Positions 11,601 to 18,280 of a DNA stretch of 42,357 nucleotides are shown here, piece by piece. The notes beneath the pieces are model-generated. The model ran no database searches. It saw nothing but the letters and a program-made list of their open reading frames with translations, and had not been told where the DNA came from. The position numbers were made by a program, and so were the translations under genes. Every line of letters starts with the position of its first letter. The first letter of the stretch is position 1. Where the stretch lies: positions 1 to 42,357 of the forward strand of contig JABSOI010000052.1 of NCBI GenBank assembly GCA_013216015.1, given 5' to 3'. The stretch comes from Alteromonadaceae bacterium (GTDB taxonomy: Bacteria > Pseudomonadota > Gammaproteobacteria > Enterobacterales > Alteromonadaceae).

Positions 11601-14600
11601 TTAGAAAGCTTTATCAGGCAGATCCGCAACATTAAGTCTTCACTTAAATTAAAAGCCTTGCTAGCTTCTATTTGGCTCAGTTCTTGTGTTTTCTCCAGCT
11701 TAGCTTCATCACTCAGTTGCGAATAATCAAAATGCATGATAGGTAGTTTAAATTCATTGACAATAACCTGCTGTGCTTCACCATCCACAACCTTATACTG
11801 AGTCCTCAAGACCTCATGACGCTCGAGTAAAGTTTGTAGTGAAAGTTCCAAGGCTTCCACATTGAGTTTACCTTCTAAAAGGAAATGGCCCGGCATATTG
11901 TATTGCACACTACCTCCCCCCAGTTGATCGATAAACCACAATCGCTGTTGTGAGTACGATAACGGCAGTACTTCGTTTCGATCCGCTTTAACGATTGGCG
12001 GCATGGTGAACTCGTTTTTGTGGCTTTGAAGCATTTCGCTTATGCCCGCAACCGTGGGTGATTCAAAAATCACTCTTAGCGGTAGATCGACTTCAAATTC
12101 TTCACGAATAGCGCTGATTAATCGTGTCGCCAATAAGGAATGTCCGCCCAAAGAGAAAAAATTATCGAAAATACCGACCCGCTCAACTTTAAGAACTTCT
12201 TGCCATATTCGACTCAAATTGTTTTCTGTAGTATTTCTGGGTGCAACATATTCTTCTTTTTGAAAATCACACGCGTCTATGGCTGCTAGTGATTTCCTGT
12301 CTACTTTACCGTTGATTGTTAAAGGCAGCTCTTGCATAAAGATATAACCTTCTGGCACCATATATTCTGGTAAAACGGTATGTAAGTGAGTTTTAAACTC
12401 GGTAATTAAAGCACTTTTCCTGTTTTCATTTAGCTCGATTTCAGAATTTTCTTTTCCCTTTGACCCCGCGTCAAGAACAACATAAGCAACTAACTGTTTG
12501 TCAACATTGGTTCCTCCATTGACCAATACAACAGCTTCTTTTATATTCTCAAGGCTAACCAATTGCGACTCGATCTCTCCCAACTCAATTCGAAAGCCTC
12601 GTAATTTCACTTGATTGTCAATCCGTCCAATAAATTCAAGTAATCCATCAGTTGAATATCGTACTAAATCTCCAGTGCGGTACAGCCTCGCCCCCGGCAT
12701 CCGACTAAACGGATGAGGAACAAATTGTTCAGCGGTTAATTTTGGTTGTTTTAAATATCCATGAGCCAGACCTGCACCACCAACAAAAAGTTCACCAATA
12801 CACCCAATGCTTTGTGGTAAATACTGGCTGTTAAGTACATATAAATCCGTTTCTCCAAAGAGATTACCAATAGGAACTGTAGCAGTGTCAGCTGTTTTGG
12901 AGACAAAAAACTTAGGGATTGGGAAAGTGGTACAACCAACCGTCGTTTCTGTTGGTCCGTACTCATTAATAAACGCTGAATTAGGTAAAATTTGCTCTAT
13001 CCATGCCTTCACCGCTGTTGGGTATAGTGTCTCTCCTGCAATGACAATAACATGCCGGGATTGAGCATTTTCAAATGCTCCTTTTGCCAGGACCCCCTCT
13101 AAATGAGAAGGAGTAATTTTAAATAAATAAGACTTTTGAGGATCTGCTAACCGTTCTCCTAACTCACTTAATACTTCAGGCCCTTCAGATAAGAGTTCAG
13201 CATACTTTCCGTCACACAAAGGCACCAATAATGATCCAACTGTTGCATCAAATGCCAAGGGGGAACTCACTATGGCACCGACTATGTGTTCTGCTAAAAA
13301 TTCATCTACAGCACAACGAAGAAAATCACAGACATTCTTATGGCTCAGCAAAGCACCTTTAGGCTTACCTGTAGAACCTGATGTATAAATCATATAGGCT
13401 AATTGCTGGTTGTCTAACCCAAAGCAACTATTTTTAACATTATCACTCGAGTGTTGTTTTAACCTGAATTTAATTTCCGGTTCATCAAGACAAATCATAT
13501 TTTGATTTTGAATAGGTAAATGCTTAACTAAACTGCTCTGAGTCAAAATGATAGAGACCTCGCTATCATTAAGCATATAGTCAATACGCGTAGTTGGGTG
13601 AGCAGGATCTAAAGGAACGTAAGCTCCACCAGACTTAAGAATTCCCAGTAACGCAATCACCATATCGAATGAACGTTCAATACATAATGCGACTAATACG
13701 TTAGGCCCAACACCCTGCTCCATCAGATAATGTGCCAGCTGATTTGAACGCTGATTTAGTTCAAAATAACTGAGCGCTTTGTTACCCTGTCTTAAGGCTA
13801 TTGCGCGAGGATTTTTAACTACATTTTCTTCAAACAACTCGTGTACAAAAGCGTCGTCTACTCGCTGAGTCTTTTTATTGTTCCAGTCAACCAGAAGTTG
13901 CTTGCTTTCATTCTTTGCAAGCATGTCTAGTAAATCAAAGCGTTGCTCTTTTTCAGCGGAGCATAAACTCTCAACGATACTTTTTAACAAGATTGAAAAA
14001 TTATTGACCAAACGATGAACACTACTATCTTCGAATATATTCTTGTTATAAAACCATGCCATTGAGAGTTGTTCACCCGAATCGTAGACGTCTAATTTTA
14101 ATTCGAATGGAATATTCATATCACGGTTCGATAATGCATCGGTTGATTCATGGCTGGTGTCATCACCATGCTTTTTAATCTCTGAGACCTTGCCATCAAC
14201 ATTTTGCACGCCAAATGATATTTGAACCACAGAATTGTGATTCAAATGACGAACTGGATTTAATTCCTCCACTATTTTTTCAAATGGAATGTGCTGGTTC
14301 TCATATGCATTGAGAAGCATCTGTTTATTTTTTTGAAGTAATTCACTGAAAGTCGGACCGCCTGACAAATCAGTACGGAGTATCAGGGTATTAACAAAGA
14401 GTCCTATCAATTCTTCGATATCGCTGTGAACTCTTCCTGCTATTGGAGAACCAATCACAATGTCTGTCTCATTACTCAAACGACTTAACAACACTGTGAA
14501 TGCAGTGTGCAAAAACATAAACATCGTTACTTCATGAGTTTGACACAAGGCCCGGATCTTACTTGATAGTTCCTCATCAATCTGCTTGTAGTGAAGCGTA

Positions 14601-15496
14601 CCTTCGAACGTTTGATGCTTAGGGCGCCTGTTATCTAAAGGCAAGCTATGAACTTCAGGAATTCCCTTTAATTGCTTCATCCAATAGTTAAGTTGACTTT
14701 CTATCACCTCGCCTTGCAACCAATCACGTTGCCAACGGGCATAATCTGCATATTGTACTTTTAGGGGAGCTAGTGGATTTTCAAGATTATTTTTGAATGC
14801 ACTGTATAATAGATTAAATTCTTTTTGAAAAATTCCAATTGACCAACTATCACCAGCAATATGGTGAAAAGTAAAAAGAATAAGGTGCAAATTTTTTGTG
14901 AGGTTGAGTACTCTCAATCGCAGCATAAGATCTTCACTCAAATTAAAGGGAGTCTTAGCCTCTAGTTCACTCAATACATCAACTTGTTCAGCCTTCTTCT
15001 CATCACTCAATTGGGTCAGATCGTGTTGGGTAAAAGGAAGTTCATATTCCTCCAATATGACTTGCTGTACTTCGTTTGCTACCGTCTTATAGTGGGTTCG
15101 TATTACCAGGTGTCGTTCAAACAAAGCTCCCAACGCTTTTCTGAAAGCAATCTCATTGAACTCGCCTTCAATTGAAAACGACCCTTGCATATTGTACTGG
15201 ACACTACCTTCACCTAACTGATCTATAAACCACAGTCGCTGTTGACCAAATGATAACGGAATCATCACAGAATTATCTTGAGCTTTTATATCAGGGATAT
15301 TTAGTTTTGGACTAGATTTTTTTTGCTGTAGTTTAAGCAAGCAATTAATAATAGCGCTTTTATTTTCTTGAACTTCCTTTTTCTGCTCATGGGTAAATGC
15401 ACCTTTTTTGGTACGGTACTTAAGTTGAGTCCCTTCAAGATAAAGATATACACCATTATTAATTAATTTCTTCACTATATTTATAGCGACTGACAT
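8657..15496 (-). CDS. NRPS-A, two modules (docking-C-A-T-C-A-T)
   Basis: NRPS of 2279 residues that adds two amino acids. Domains: TubC_N-like docking region (residues 1-55, Lys-rich); C (~80-520); A (~550-1070, YTSGSTGKPKG intact); T (~1080-1160, LGGHSLL); C (~1175-1610, HHIASDG); A (~1640-2160, YTSGSTGQPKG); T (~2180-2255); and a very acidic tail ending DDVEEVEL that suits a short linear docking motif for NRPS-B. The first C domain reads HHIAGDS, with Ser in place of the usual Gly. Pocket signatures that I extract are DAGKVAEVG for the first A domain and DLPRIGHVG for the second. The latter resembles Asp codes (DLTKVGHIG) but with two substitutions. There is no loading module, so an upstream partner or acyl donor must come from elsewhere. 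The ATG at 15496 has AGGAG seven bases upstream, and this is probably the first gene of the operon. Confidence 0.95.
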   Translation of the reverse strand: MSVAINIVKKLINNGVYLYLEGTQLKYRTKKGAFTHEQKKEVQENKSAIINCLLKLQQKKSSPKLNIPDIKAQDNSVMIPLSFGQQRLWFIDQLGEGSVQYNMQGSFSIEGEFNEIAFRKALGALFERHLVIRTHYKTVANEVQQVILEEYELPFTQHDLTQLSDEKKAEQVDVLSELEAKTPFNLSEDLMLRLRVLNLTKNLHLILFTFHHIAGDSWSIGIFQKEFNLLYSAFKNNLENPLAPLKVQYADYARWQRDWLQGEVIESQLNYWMKQLKGIPEVHSLPLDNRRPKHQTFEGTLHYKQIDEELSSKIRALCQTHEVTMFMFLHTAFTVLLSRLSNETDIVIGSPIAGRVHSDIEELIGLFVNTLILRTDLSGGPTFSELLQKNKQMLLNAYENQHIPFEKIVEELNPVRHLNHNSVVQISFGVQNVDGKVSEIKKHGDDTSHESTDALSNRDMNIPFELKLDVYDSGEQLSMAWFYNKNIFEDSSVHRLVNNFSILLKSIVESLCSAEKEQRFDLLDMLAKNESKQLLVDWNNKKTQRVDDAFVHELFEENVVKNPRAIALRQGNKALSYFELNQRSNQLAHYLMEQGVGPNVLVALCIERSFDMVIALLGILKSGGAYVPLDPAHPTTRIDYMLNDSEVSIILTQSSLVKHLPIQNQNMICLDEPEIKFRLKQHSSDNVKNSCFGLDNQQLAYMIYTSGSTGKPKGALLSHKNVCDFLRCAVDEFLAEHIVGAIVSSPLAFDATVGSLLVPLCDGKYAELLSEGPEVLSELGERLADPQKSYLFKITPSHLEGVLAKGAFENAQSRHVIVIAGETLYPTAVKAWIEQILPNSAFINEYGPTETTVGCTTFPIPKFFVSKTADTATVPIGNLFGETDLYVLNSQYLPQSIGCIGELFVGGAGLAHGYLKQPKLTAEQFVPHPFSRMPGARLYRTGDLVRYSTDGLLEFIGRIDNQVKLRGFRIELGEIESQLVSLENIKEAVVLVNGGTNVDKQLVAYVVLDAGSKGKENSEIELNENRKSALITEFKTHLHTVLPEYMVPEGYIFMQELPLTINGKVDRKSLAAIDACDFQKEEYVAPRNTTENNLSRIWQEVLKVERVGIFDNFFSLGGHSLLATRLISAIREEFEVDLPLRVIFESPTVAGISEMLQSHKNEFTMPPIVKADRNEVLPLSYSQQRLWFIDQLGGGSVQYNMPGHFLLEGKLNVEALELSLQTLLERHEVLRTQYKVVDGEAQQVIVNEFKLPIMHFDYSQLSDEAKLEKTQELSQIEASKAFNLSEDLMLRICLIKLSNNHHLIFYTMHHIASDGWSRGILQKELTELYRAFNDKQPNPLAPLLVQYADYALWQRQWLQGNVLDQALSYWKDQLKDLPLIHNFPLDKPRPATQRFMGKSQHLLIDKKLAEQIKGFNQRHDATLFMFMHTALSVLLSRYSGEKDIVVGSAMTGRMHRDVEGLIGFFLNDLVVRGTVSENSSFVALLGQYKQTILDAYANQCIPFEMLVEELKPHRSMSHSPLFQIKLDVRNNEQSELALSDLELVDIGTASAQNNAKNSKEHSVKHDLYFSVTEQENGLSIYILYNTDLFYDETIERLSDHFTFLLKSFIELPDQSVQSLTLLSQEQEQDFLLACKGAEPSDPEEKHIHELFEEQVERTPHQCAAIFLDETLTYQQLNQEANQLAHYLLAKGLKPETVVALCLERSLDMIVGMLGVLKAGGTYVPIDPGTPEARLEFMLQDSDSQWVLTQSELMSELAFGDRRVLPIDGAIRETLLSKYDNINPERKSIGLNSTNLAYVIYTSGSTGQPKGVMVEHGGLIKYCCYAKDHYYTADLEGAIVATSYSFDLTVPSIYLPLIKGGHIDLLDESKELDYLANILATRKAAYLLRLTPSHLSGILPLLKSKQSQFPHVFIIGGEPLAVSTFISLQKIFPQAKIYNHYGPTESIVGCSLFPLSLKSDLSEFSHCPIGQTMDYTKLLVLNDELQLNPVGVPGELYVGGNGLARGYLNQAALTAQKFIPDPFSNQSEDRLYRTGDLVRWLADENGLPGNLEFIGRVDNQVKIRGLRIELGEIERVLSGLAGIRECAVAVPEASDEEKRLIAYVVLDEELILTSEDETALIQAKASIIHTFRENLATHLPDYMVPAIYMFMESLPLTTNGKLDRLALPSPAEADLLKSKYVAPHNAIEETLCELYQQVLKLEQVGIKDDFFMLGGHSLLATRLINLIRQEFEIEMPLREIFENKTISELSLQVSTYIFQKKSLENEQEIDESDDVEEVEL

Positions 15497-15503
15497 CAGA
15501 GGG

Positions 15504-15508
15504 CTCCT
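15504..15508 (-). promoter_or_regulatory. Shine-Dalgarno site of NRPS-A
   Basis: AGGAG on the minus strand, seven bases before the ATG at 15496. It is the strongest ribosome site in front of any NRPS gene here and supports this start codon. Confidence 0.75.
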
Positions 15509-15677
15509 ATTTAAATCAATTTTTCAATTAAAATTATGGACAACATTTGGTCTTTTGAGTTTATTTAATATGCGGAGACGAAAATTCTGAAAATTATTAT
15601 TTATTTTTTCTTATATGACCGAGTAGCAACCATGAGTGATGTTACACCTTTGTATCAAACTTATTTTATCAAAAAAC

Positions 15678-15732
15678 TTTACTGTTTTCATATTTACAAT
15701 ACATATCAATGATCAATGCAAAAAACAGTAAA
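15678..15732. repeat. Spaced 11-bp inverted repeat
   Basis: The arms TTTACTGTTTT (15678-15688) and AAAACAGTAAA (15722-15732) are exact reverse complements separated by 33 bases. They lie about 180-235 bases upstream of the NRPS-A start. They could be a two-site operator or a long stem; the AT-rich background makes chance possible. Confidence 0.4.
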
Positions 15733-15871
15733 CAACTCAATTTTCATTTGTAAATTTTTTGTAATTTATTGTATAGGTTTCCAATCACCACATAGCTTGT
15801 AGAGCTTCATAAGAACATCTCATTAAGGATATGTCAAACGATCATTATTGAAGTCTTTCTTTAATTTTAAA

Positions 15872-15884
15872 CATGTCAGACATG
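15872..15884. promoter_or_regulatory. 13-bp palindrome CATGTC-A-GACATG
   Basis: Perfect 6-1-6 palindrome, about 380 bases upstream of the NRPS-A start and just ahead of the plus-strand microORF. It could be an operator for a dimeric regulator; none is encoded in the window. Confidence 0.4.
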
Positions 15885-15896
15885 AGGGGATTATTG

Positions 15897-15974
15897 ATGA
15901 ACCCACTTGCCAATTTAACCAGGTTTATTTATAAACCGTTGAGATATATGTATAAATTATACAGACAATCATAA
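15897..15974 (+). CDS. Possible 25-residue cationic peptide (microORF)
   Basis: Plus-strand ATG at 15897 with GAGGGGA seven bases upstream, reading 25 codons to TAA at 15972. The peptide begins MNPLANLTRF, has five Arg/Lys, no acidic residue and four Tyr, and would be amphipathic. It is antisense to the operon and lies wholly inside the intergenic region, spanning the palindromes at 15922-15937 and 15949-15963. I do not recognise it. It could be a leader peptide, a small toxin-like peptide or chance: a frame this short in AT-rich DNA is weak evidence, and only the ribosome site lifts it above noise. Confidence 0.2.
   Translation: MNPLANLTRFIYKPLRYMYKLYRQS
15922..15937. promoter_or_regulatory. 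16-bp palindrome GGTTTAT-TT-ATAAACC
   Basis: Perfect 7-2-7 palindrome, second of three within 92 bases. It could be an operator or a small hairpin. Confidence 0.4.
15949..15963. promoter_or_regulatory. 15-bp palindrome TGTATAA-A-TTATACA
   Basis: Perfect 7-1-7 palindrome, third of the cluster. TGT-N9-ACA looks like a dimeric repressor site, but the spacing is one base off a LexA box (CTGT-N8-ACAG), so I do not assign a regulator. Confidence 0.4.
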
Positions 15975-16111
15975 ATCAACAATACGCAACAAGAATGATT
16001 TCATGTTCGATCTGCTGGTAAAACTAATTACATATTGCCCTAATAATAATCTCCCCCTTGATTTAAATCTTGAGGATATGGTGATAATGAAAAGCAAAAA
16101 TTCAGTAGTCA

Positions 16112-16152
16112 TTATCTAATACCAATTATCATAAATAACTGGTATTAGATAA
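16112..16152 (-). terminator. 13-bp inverted repeat after the last gene, possible terminator
   Basis: TTATCTAATACCA (16112-16124) and its exact reverse complement (16140-16152) flank a 15-base loop, starting 30 bases after the stop of the dioxygenase gene at 16182. On the minus strand a T-rich stretch (GAATTTTTGCTTTT) follows about 10 bases downstream, which is late for a classical intrinsic terminator. A small palindromic repeat element is the alternative. Confidence 0.5.
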
Positions 16153-16181
16153 CCACAACAAAGACATAAGAGACTATAAAT

Positions 16182-17162
16182 CTAGGCAAAAGCAGCAGCA
16201 ACTTTCCTAATACCACGCCCTGGTGACCAGTTTGCAACAGAATGCGTCCAACTTAGATTGTTCTGTATAATGAAATCCCCCGGTTTTAATTTGAGCGTAA
16301 TTTTATGCTTAAAGAGCTGTTCATAATTTATACCTGAGTGAATAAGGCGACGGGCAGGATCCCAGTCAATTTGATCAAGCCCACTGTAGTTAGGTGGTTC
16401 GTTAAACAACCCATTATGCCTTAATAATTCTTCCATAAACTTAAGCGAATCGTGGTCTACTGCACTTAAAGAGTCCCAAAAGACATATCTTTGTTGCTCC
16501 AAAATGCGTGAATAAGATTTTTTTGGTTTAGCTAATACTTCAAAAACTGTGAGCTTTGAATCTACTTTACATTCGTTTATGATTTTATCATCTTCTTGTA
16601 GTGTATCTTCCAGGAGATTAAGTCGAAGCATGGCTCTAATTTTAGAAATTTGACCTGCCGTTGGTGTTCCTTCAAATTTGCCCCTCAGCACAAATTCTCG
16701 TAGTGACTCCCAAACATGGCTCGACTCATCAACATTCAAAAGGATGGTTTCCCCACCATCAGTATCGTTTTCAAAACAATAAAAAGAAGCCAATTGTATG
16801 TCTGCAAAAGTAGAACCTTCAGAATGAGGAGGTACAATATGGTAGTCATTACGTTTATTTACACTCATATAATAACGACTAATATTTTCACGATGTCCGA
16901 GTGAAGAGGCAAATGCAGACTGCAGCTTAAGGGTATCAGTGAGTCCAAACTTTGCCGCAACATCATACATTAATTGGTCTACATCTTCACCTTTGACCTC
17001 TTCTATCAATACTACTTTATCTTTTTTTAACGAATCCAAAATAAGATCGATATCAAAAATACTGCCTTTACTCTGTAATGTCACTAAACTTGACAGGCTC
17101 TCTGGGACGCCCTTCTTTGGGGGAAATTCAACGTCACGATCTTCAATTATCTTAGTTGGCAT
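16182..17162 (-). CDS. TauD-like Fe(II)/2-oxoglutarate dioxygenase 2
   Basis: Stand-alone non-heme iron dioxygenase of 326 residues, a normal size for the TauD/TfdA superfamily. The HxE metal motif is visible at H113-S114-E115 (PPHSEGS). The distal His is at about 307 (SWTHSVANW), and Arg at 316 or 319 can bind the 2-oxoglutarate carboxylate. The motif GGETILLN follows the metal site as in related NRPS-associated hydroxylases. In such clusters these enzymes usually oxidise an aminoacyl group on a carrier domain, often at the beta carbon; the substrate here is unknown. The gene lies 86 bases after dioxygenase 1, with GGAGT ten bases before its ATG, and is the last gene of the operon. It is clearly divergent from dioxygenase 1, so the pair probably has different substrates or positions. 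Confidence 0.85.
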   Translation of the reverse strand: MPTKIIEDRDVEFPPKKGVPESLSSLVTLQSKGSIFDIDLILDSLKKDKVVLIEEVKGEDVDQLMYDVAAKFGLTDTLKLQSAFASSLGHRENISRYYMSVNKRNDYHIVPPHSEGSTFADIQLASFYCFENDTDGGETILLNVDESSHVWESLREFVLRGKFEGTPTAGQISKIRAMLRLNLLEDTLQEDDKIINECKVDSKLTVFEVLAKPKKSYSRILEQQRYVFWDSLSAVDHDSLKFMEELLRHNGLFNEPPNYSGLDQIDWDPARRLIHSGINYEQLFKHKITLKLKPGDFIIQNNLSWTHSVANWSPGRGIRKVAAAFA

Positions 17163-17172
17163 AACTCAAAAC

Positions 17173-17177
17173 ACTCC
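17173..17177 (-). promoter_or_regulatory. Shine-Dalgarno site of dioxygenase 2
   Basis: GGAGT on the minus strand, ten bases before the ATG at 17162, in the 86-base gap after dioxygenase 1. I see no stem-loop in that gap, so the two genes are probably co-transcribed. Confidence 0.6.
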
Positions 17178-17248
17178 GTAAGTTTTTGTCAAATATACTA
17201 ATGGAATAAAATTCCAGATTGTTTAACTTCATTTTACGCTTTACCTGT

Positions 17249-18241
17249 TTAATTATCCATTTGATTTTCTTGCGTATGGCTTTTGGCCATACCAACCAGA
17301 ACACGACGACTTCCAGCATATGGAAGACGTCCATGAGCAAATAGCATATTATCTAACAATAACAAATCCTCCTTTTGCCAATCAAAAATAATCATATTAT
17401 CTTGATAGGCTTTTCTAATAAGATCGAGTGATTCACATTTAATTTCACCGCCATCTCCGTAGTACACATTTCTTGGTAAATCATCCATTTTATAAGCTTT
17501 TAACAAATTTTCGCGGTTCGTTTTATTTAAACTTGAGATATGGAACAGGTGCGCCTGATTGAACCACACTTTTTCCATGGTTTCAGGGTGAGTACTGATT
17601 GCATTGCATACTTGACGAGTCCTTAAATTACTTTTCCCTAACCATTCAAATTCAATATTATTGTTATTGCAATACGCTTCTACTTGTTGTCTATCTTCAG
17701 TTTTAAACACCTCTGTCCAAGGTAAATCTATTGTTCCATAATTACGGACGTACATGAGTTTCCGCTGTTCAAACTCATCGCGTATTTCAGGAGGCACGCT
17801 ATTGTATACTTGGCGGCTATCGGCTATGGGTGTCGCACCGCCGCTGCTCGCTGGTTGAGCACAATAAAAAGCAATATTCATAGCCCATATATTAGAATAC
17901 GAATTTTCATTATGTAATGGAATAGTTTCAGTTGAATGGTATTCAGTCGATGTGTAGATCTTTCCACGTAATTTCGTTCTTGGTGTTGAACCATAATTAT
18001 ACTCCAGTAGTTCTTCCCCAAATAGACTCACCAAGACTCGTGAGAGTTTCTTGCTTCCTGACATAGGTAAACCGCGAATCAACAGCGCCCCATTTTCACG
18101 AAACAATCTTTTAACGTGTGTGGAATTTTGTTCCAACCAATCATTCAGGCTATTTGCAGCGACATCTACATCAACAAGGAGCTTCTTTTGACCAATTTCA
18201 CCGAGTTTATTACAGTCAAAATCCGATAAATCTTTTATCAT
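17249..18241 (-). CDS. SyrP-like TauD-family dioxygenase 1 (probable aminoacyl hydroxylase)
   Basis: Stand-alone Fe(II)/2-oxoglutarate dioxygenase of 330 residues. Metal ligands: H110 and E112 in IPLHNENSY, and distal H303 in LFAHGRLPY, followed by R312/R313 for 2-oxoglutarate. The stretch HNENSYSN...GGATPIADSR is typical of the SyrP group, whose founding member hydroxylates Asp tethered to an NRPS carrier domain. The role is therefore probably beta-hydroxylation of a carrier-bound residue during assembly; the exact substrate is inferred. It starts 39 bases after the NRPS-C stop, with AAGGAA nine bases before the ATG, which points to co-transcription with the synthetase. The trans-loading modules of NRPS-C, or the Asx-like modules of NRPS-A and NRPS-B, are candidate partners. 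Confidence 0.88.
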   Translation of the reverse strand: MIKDLSDFDCNKLGEIGQKKLLVDVDVAANSLNDWLEQNSTHVKRLFRENGALLIRGLPMSGSKKLSRVLVSLFGEELLEYNYGSTPRTKLRGKIYTSTEYHSTETIPLHNENSYSNIWAMNIAFYCAQPASSGGATPIADSRQVYNSVPPEIRDEFEQRKLMYVRNYGTIDLPWTEVFKTEDRQQVEAYCNNNNIEFEWLGKSNLRTRQVCNAISTHPETMEKVWFNQAHLFHISSLNKTNRENLLKAYKMDDLPRNVYYGDGGEIKCESLDLIRKAYQDNMIIFDWQKEDLLLLDNMLFAHGRLPYAGSRRVLVGMAKSHTQENQMDN

Positions 18242-18250
18242 TATTTTACA

Positions 18251-18256
18251 TTCCTT
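18251..18256 (-). promoter_or_regulatory. Shine-Dalgarno site of dioxygenase 1
   Basis: AAGGAA on the minus strand, nine bases before the ATG at 18241, in the 39-base gap after NRPS-C. Confidence 0.65.
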
Positions 18257-18280
18257 AATGTAAAGTTTAGTGTGAACAAG

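Larger units (their letters stand above)
15497..16181. other. Only long non-coding interval: leader of NRPS-A and trailer of the dioxygenase gene
   Basis: This 685-base, AT-rich stretch separates the last gene of the operon (stop at 16182) from NRPS-A (start at 15496). It contains a 13-bp inverted repeat just after the dioxygenase gene, three perfect short palindromes within 92 bases (15872-15963), a spaced 11-bp inverted repeat (15678-15732) and a 25-codon plus-strand frame with a good ribosome site. I found no convincing -35/-10 pair; the NRPS-A promoter must be here but I cannot place it. No tRNA, no transposase remnant and no array of DnaA boxes or iterons is evident. Confidence 0.7.

Noticed and set aside
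15540-15600. Sigma-70 promoter for NRPS-A (TTTCAG ... TATTAA)
   Set aside because: Both hexamers are weak and AT-rich DNA gives many equal candidates, so no promoter is called.
15632-15712. Plus-strand 26-residue frame starting MSDVTPLYQ
   Set aside because: No clear ribosome site and no other support; typical of chance in AT-rich DNA.
15949-15963. LexA-type SOS box
   Set aside because: The spacing is TGT-N9-ACA instead of CTGT-N8-ACAG and the outer bases do not match.
16078-16119. Plus-strand 13-codon frame after GAGGA, ending at the 13-bp inverted repeat, as a leader peptide and attenuator
   Set aside because: No plus-strand gene follows for such an attenuator to control, and the hairpin has no T-run in that direction.
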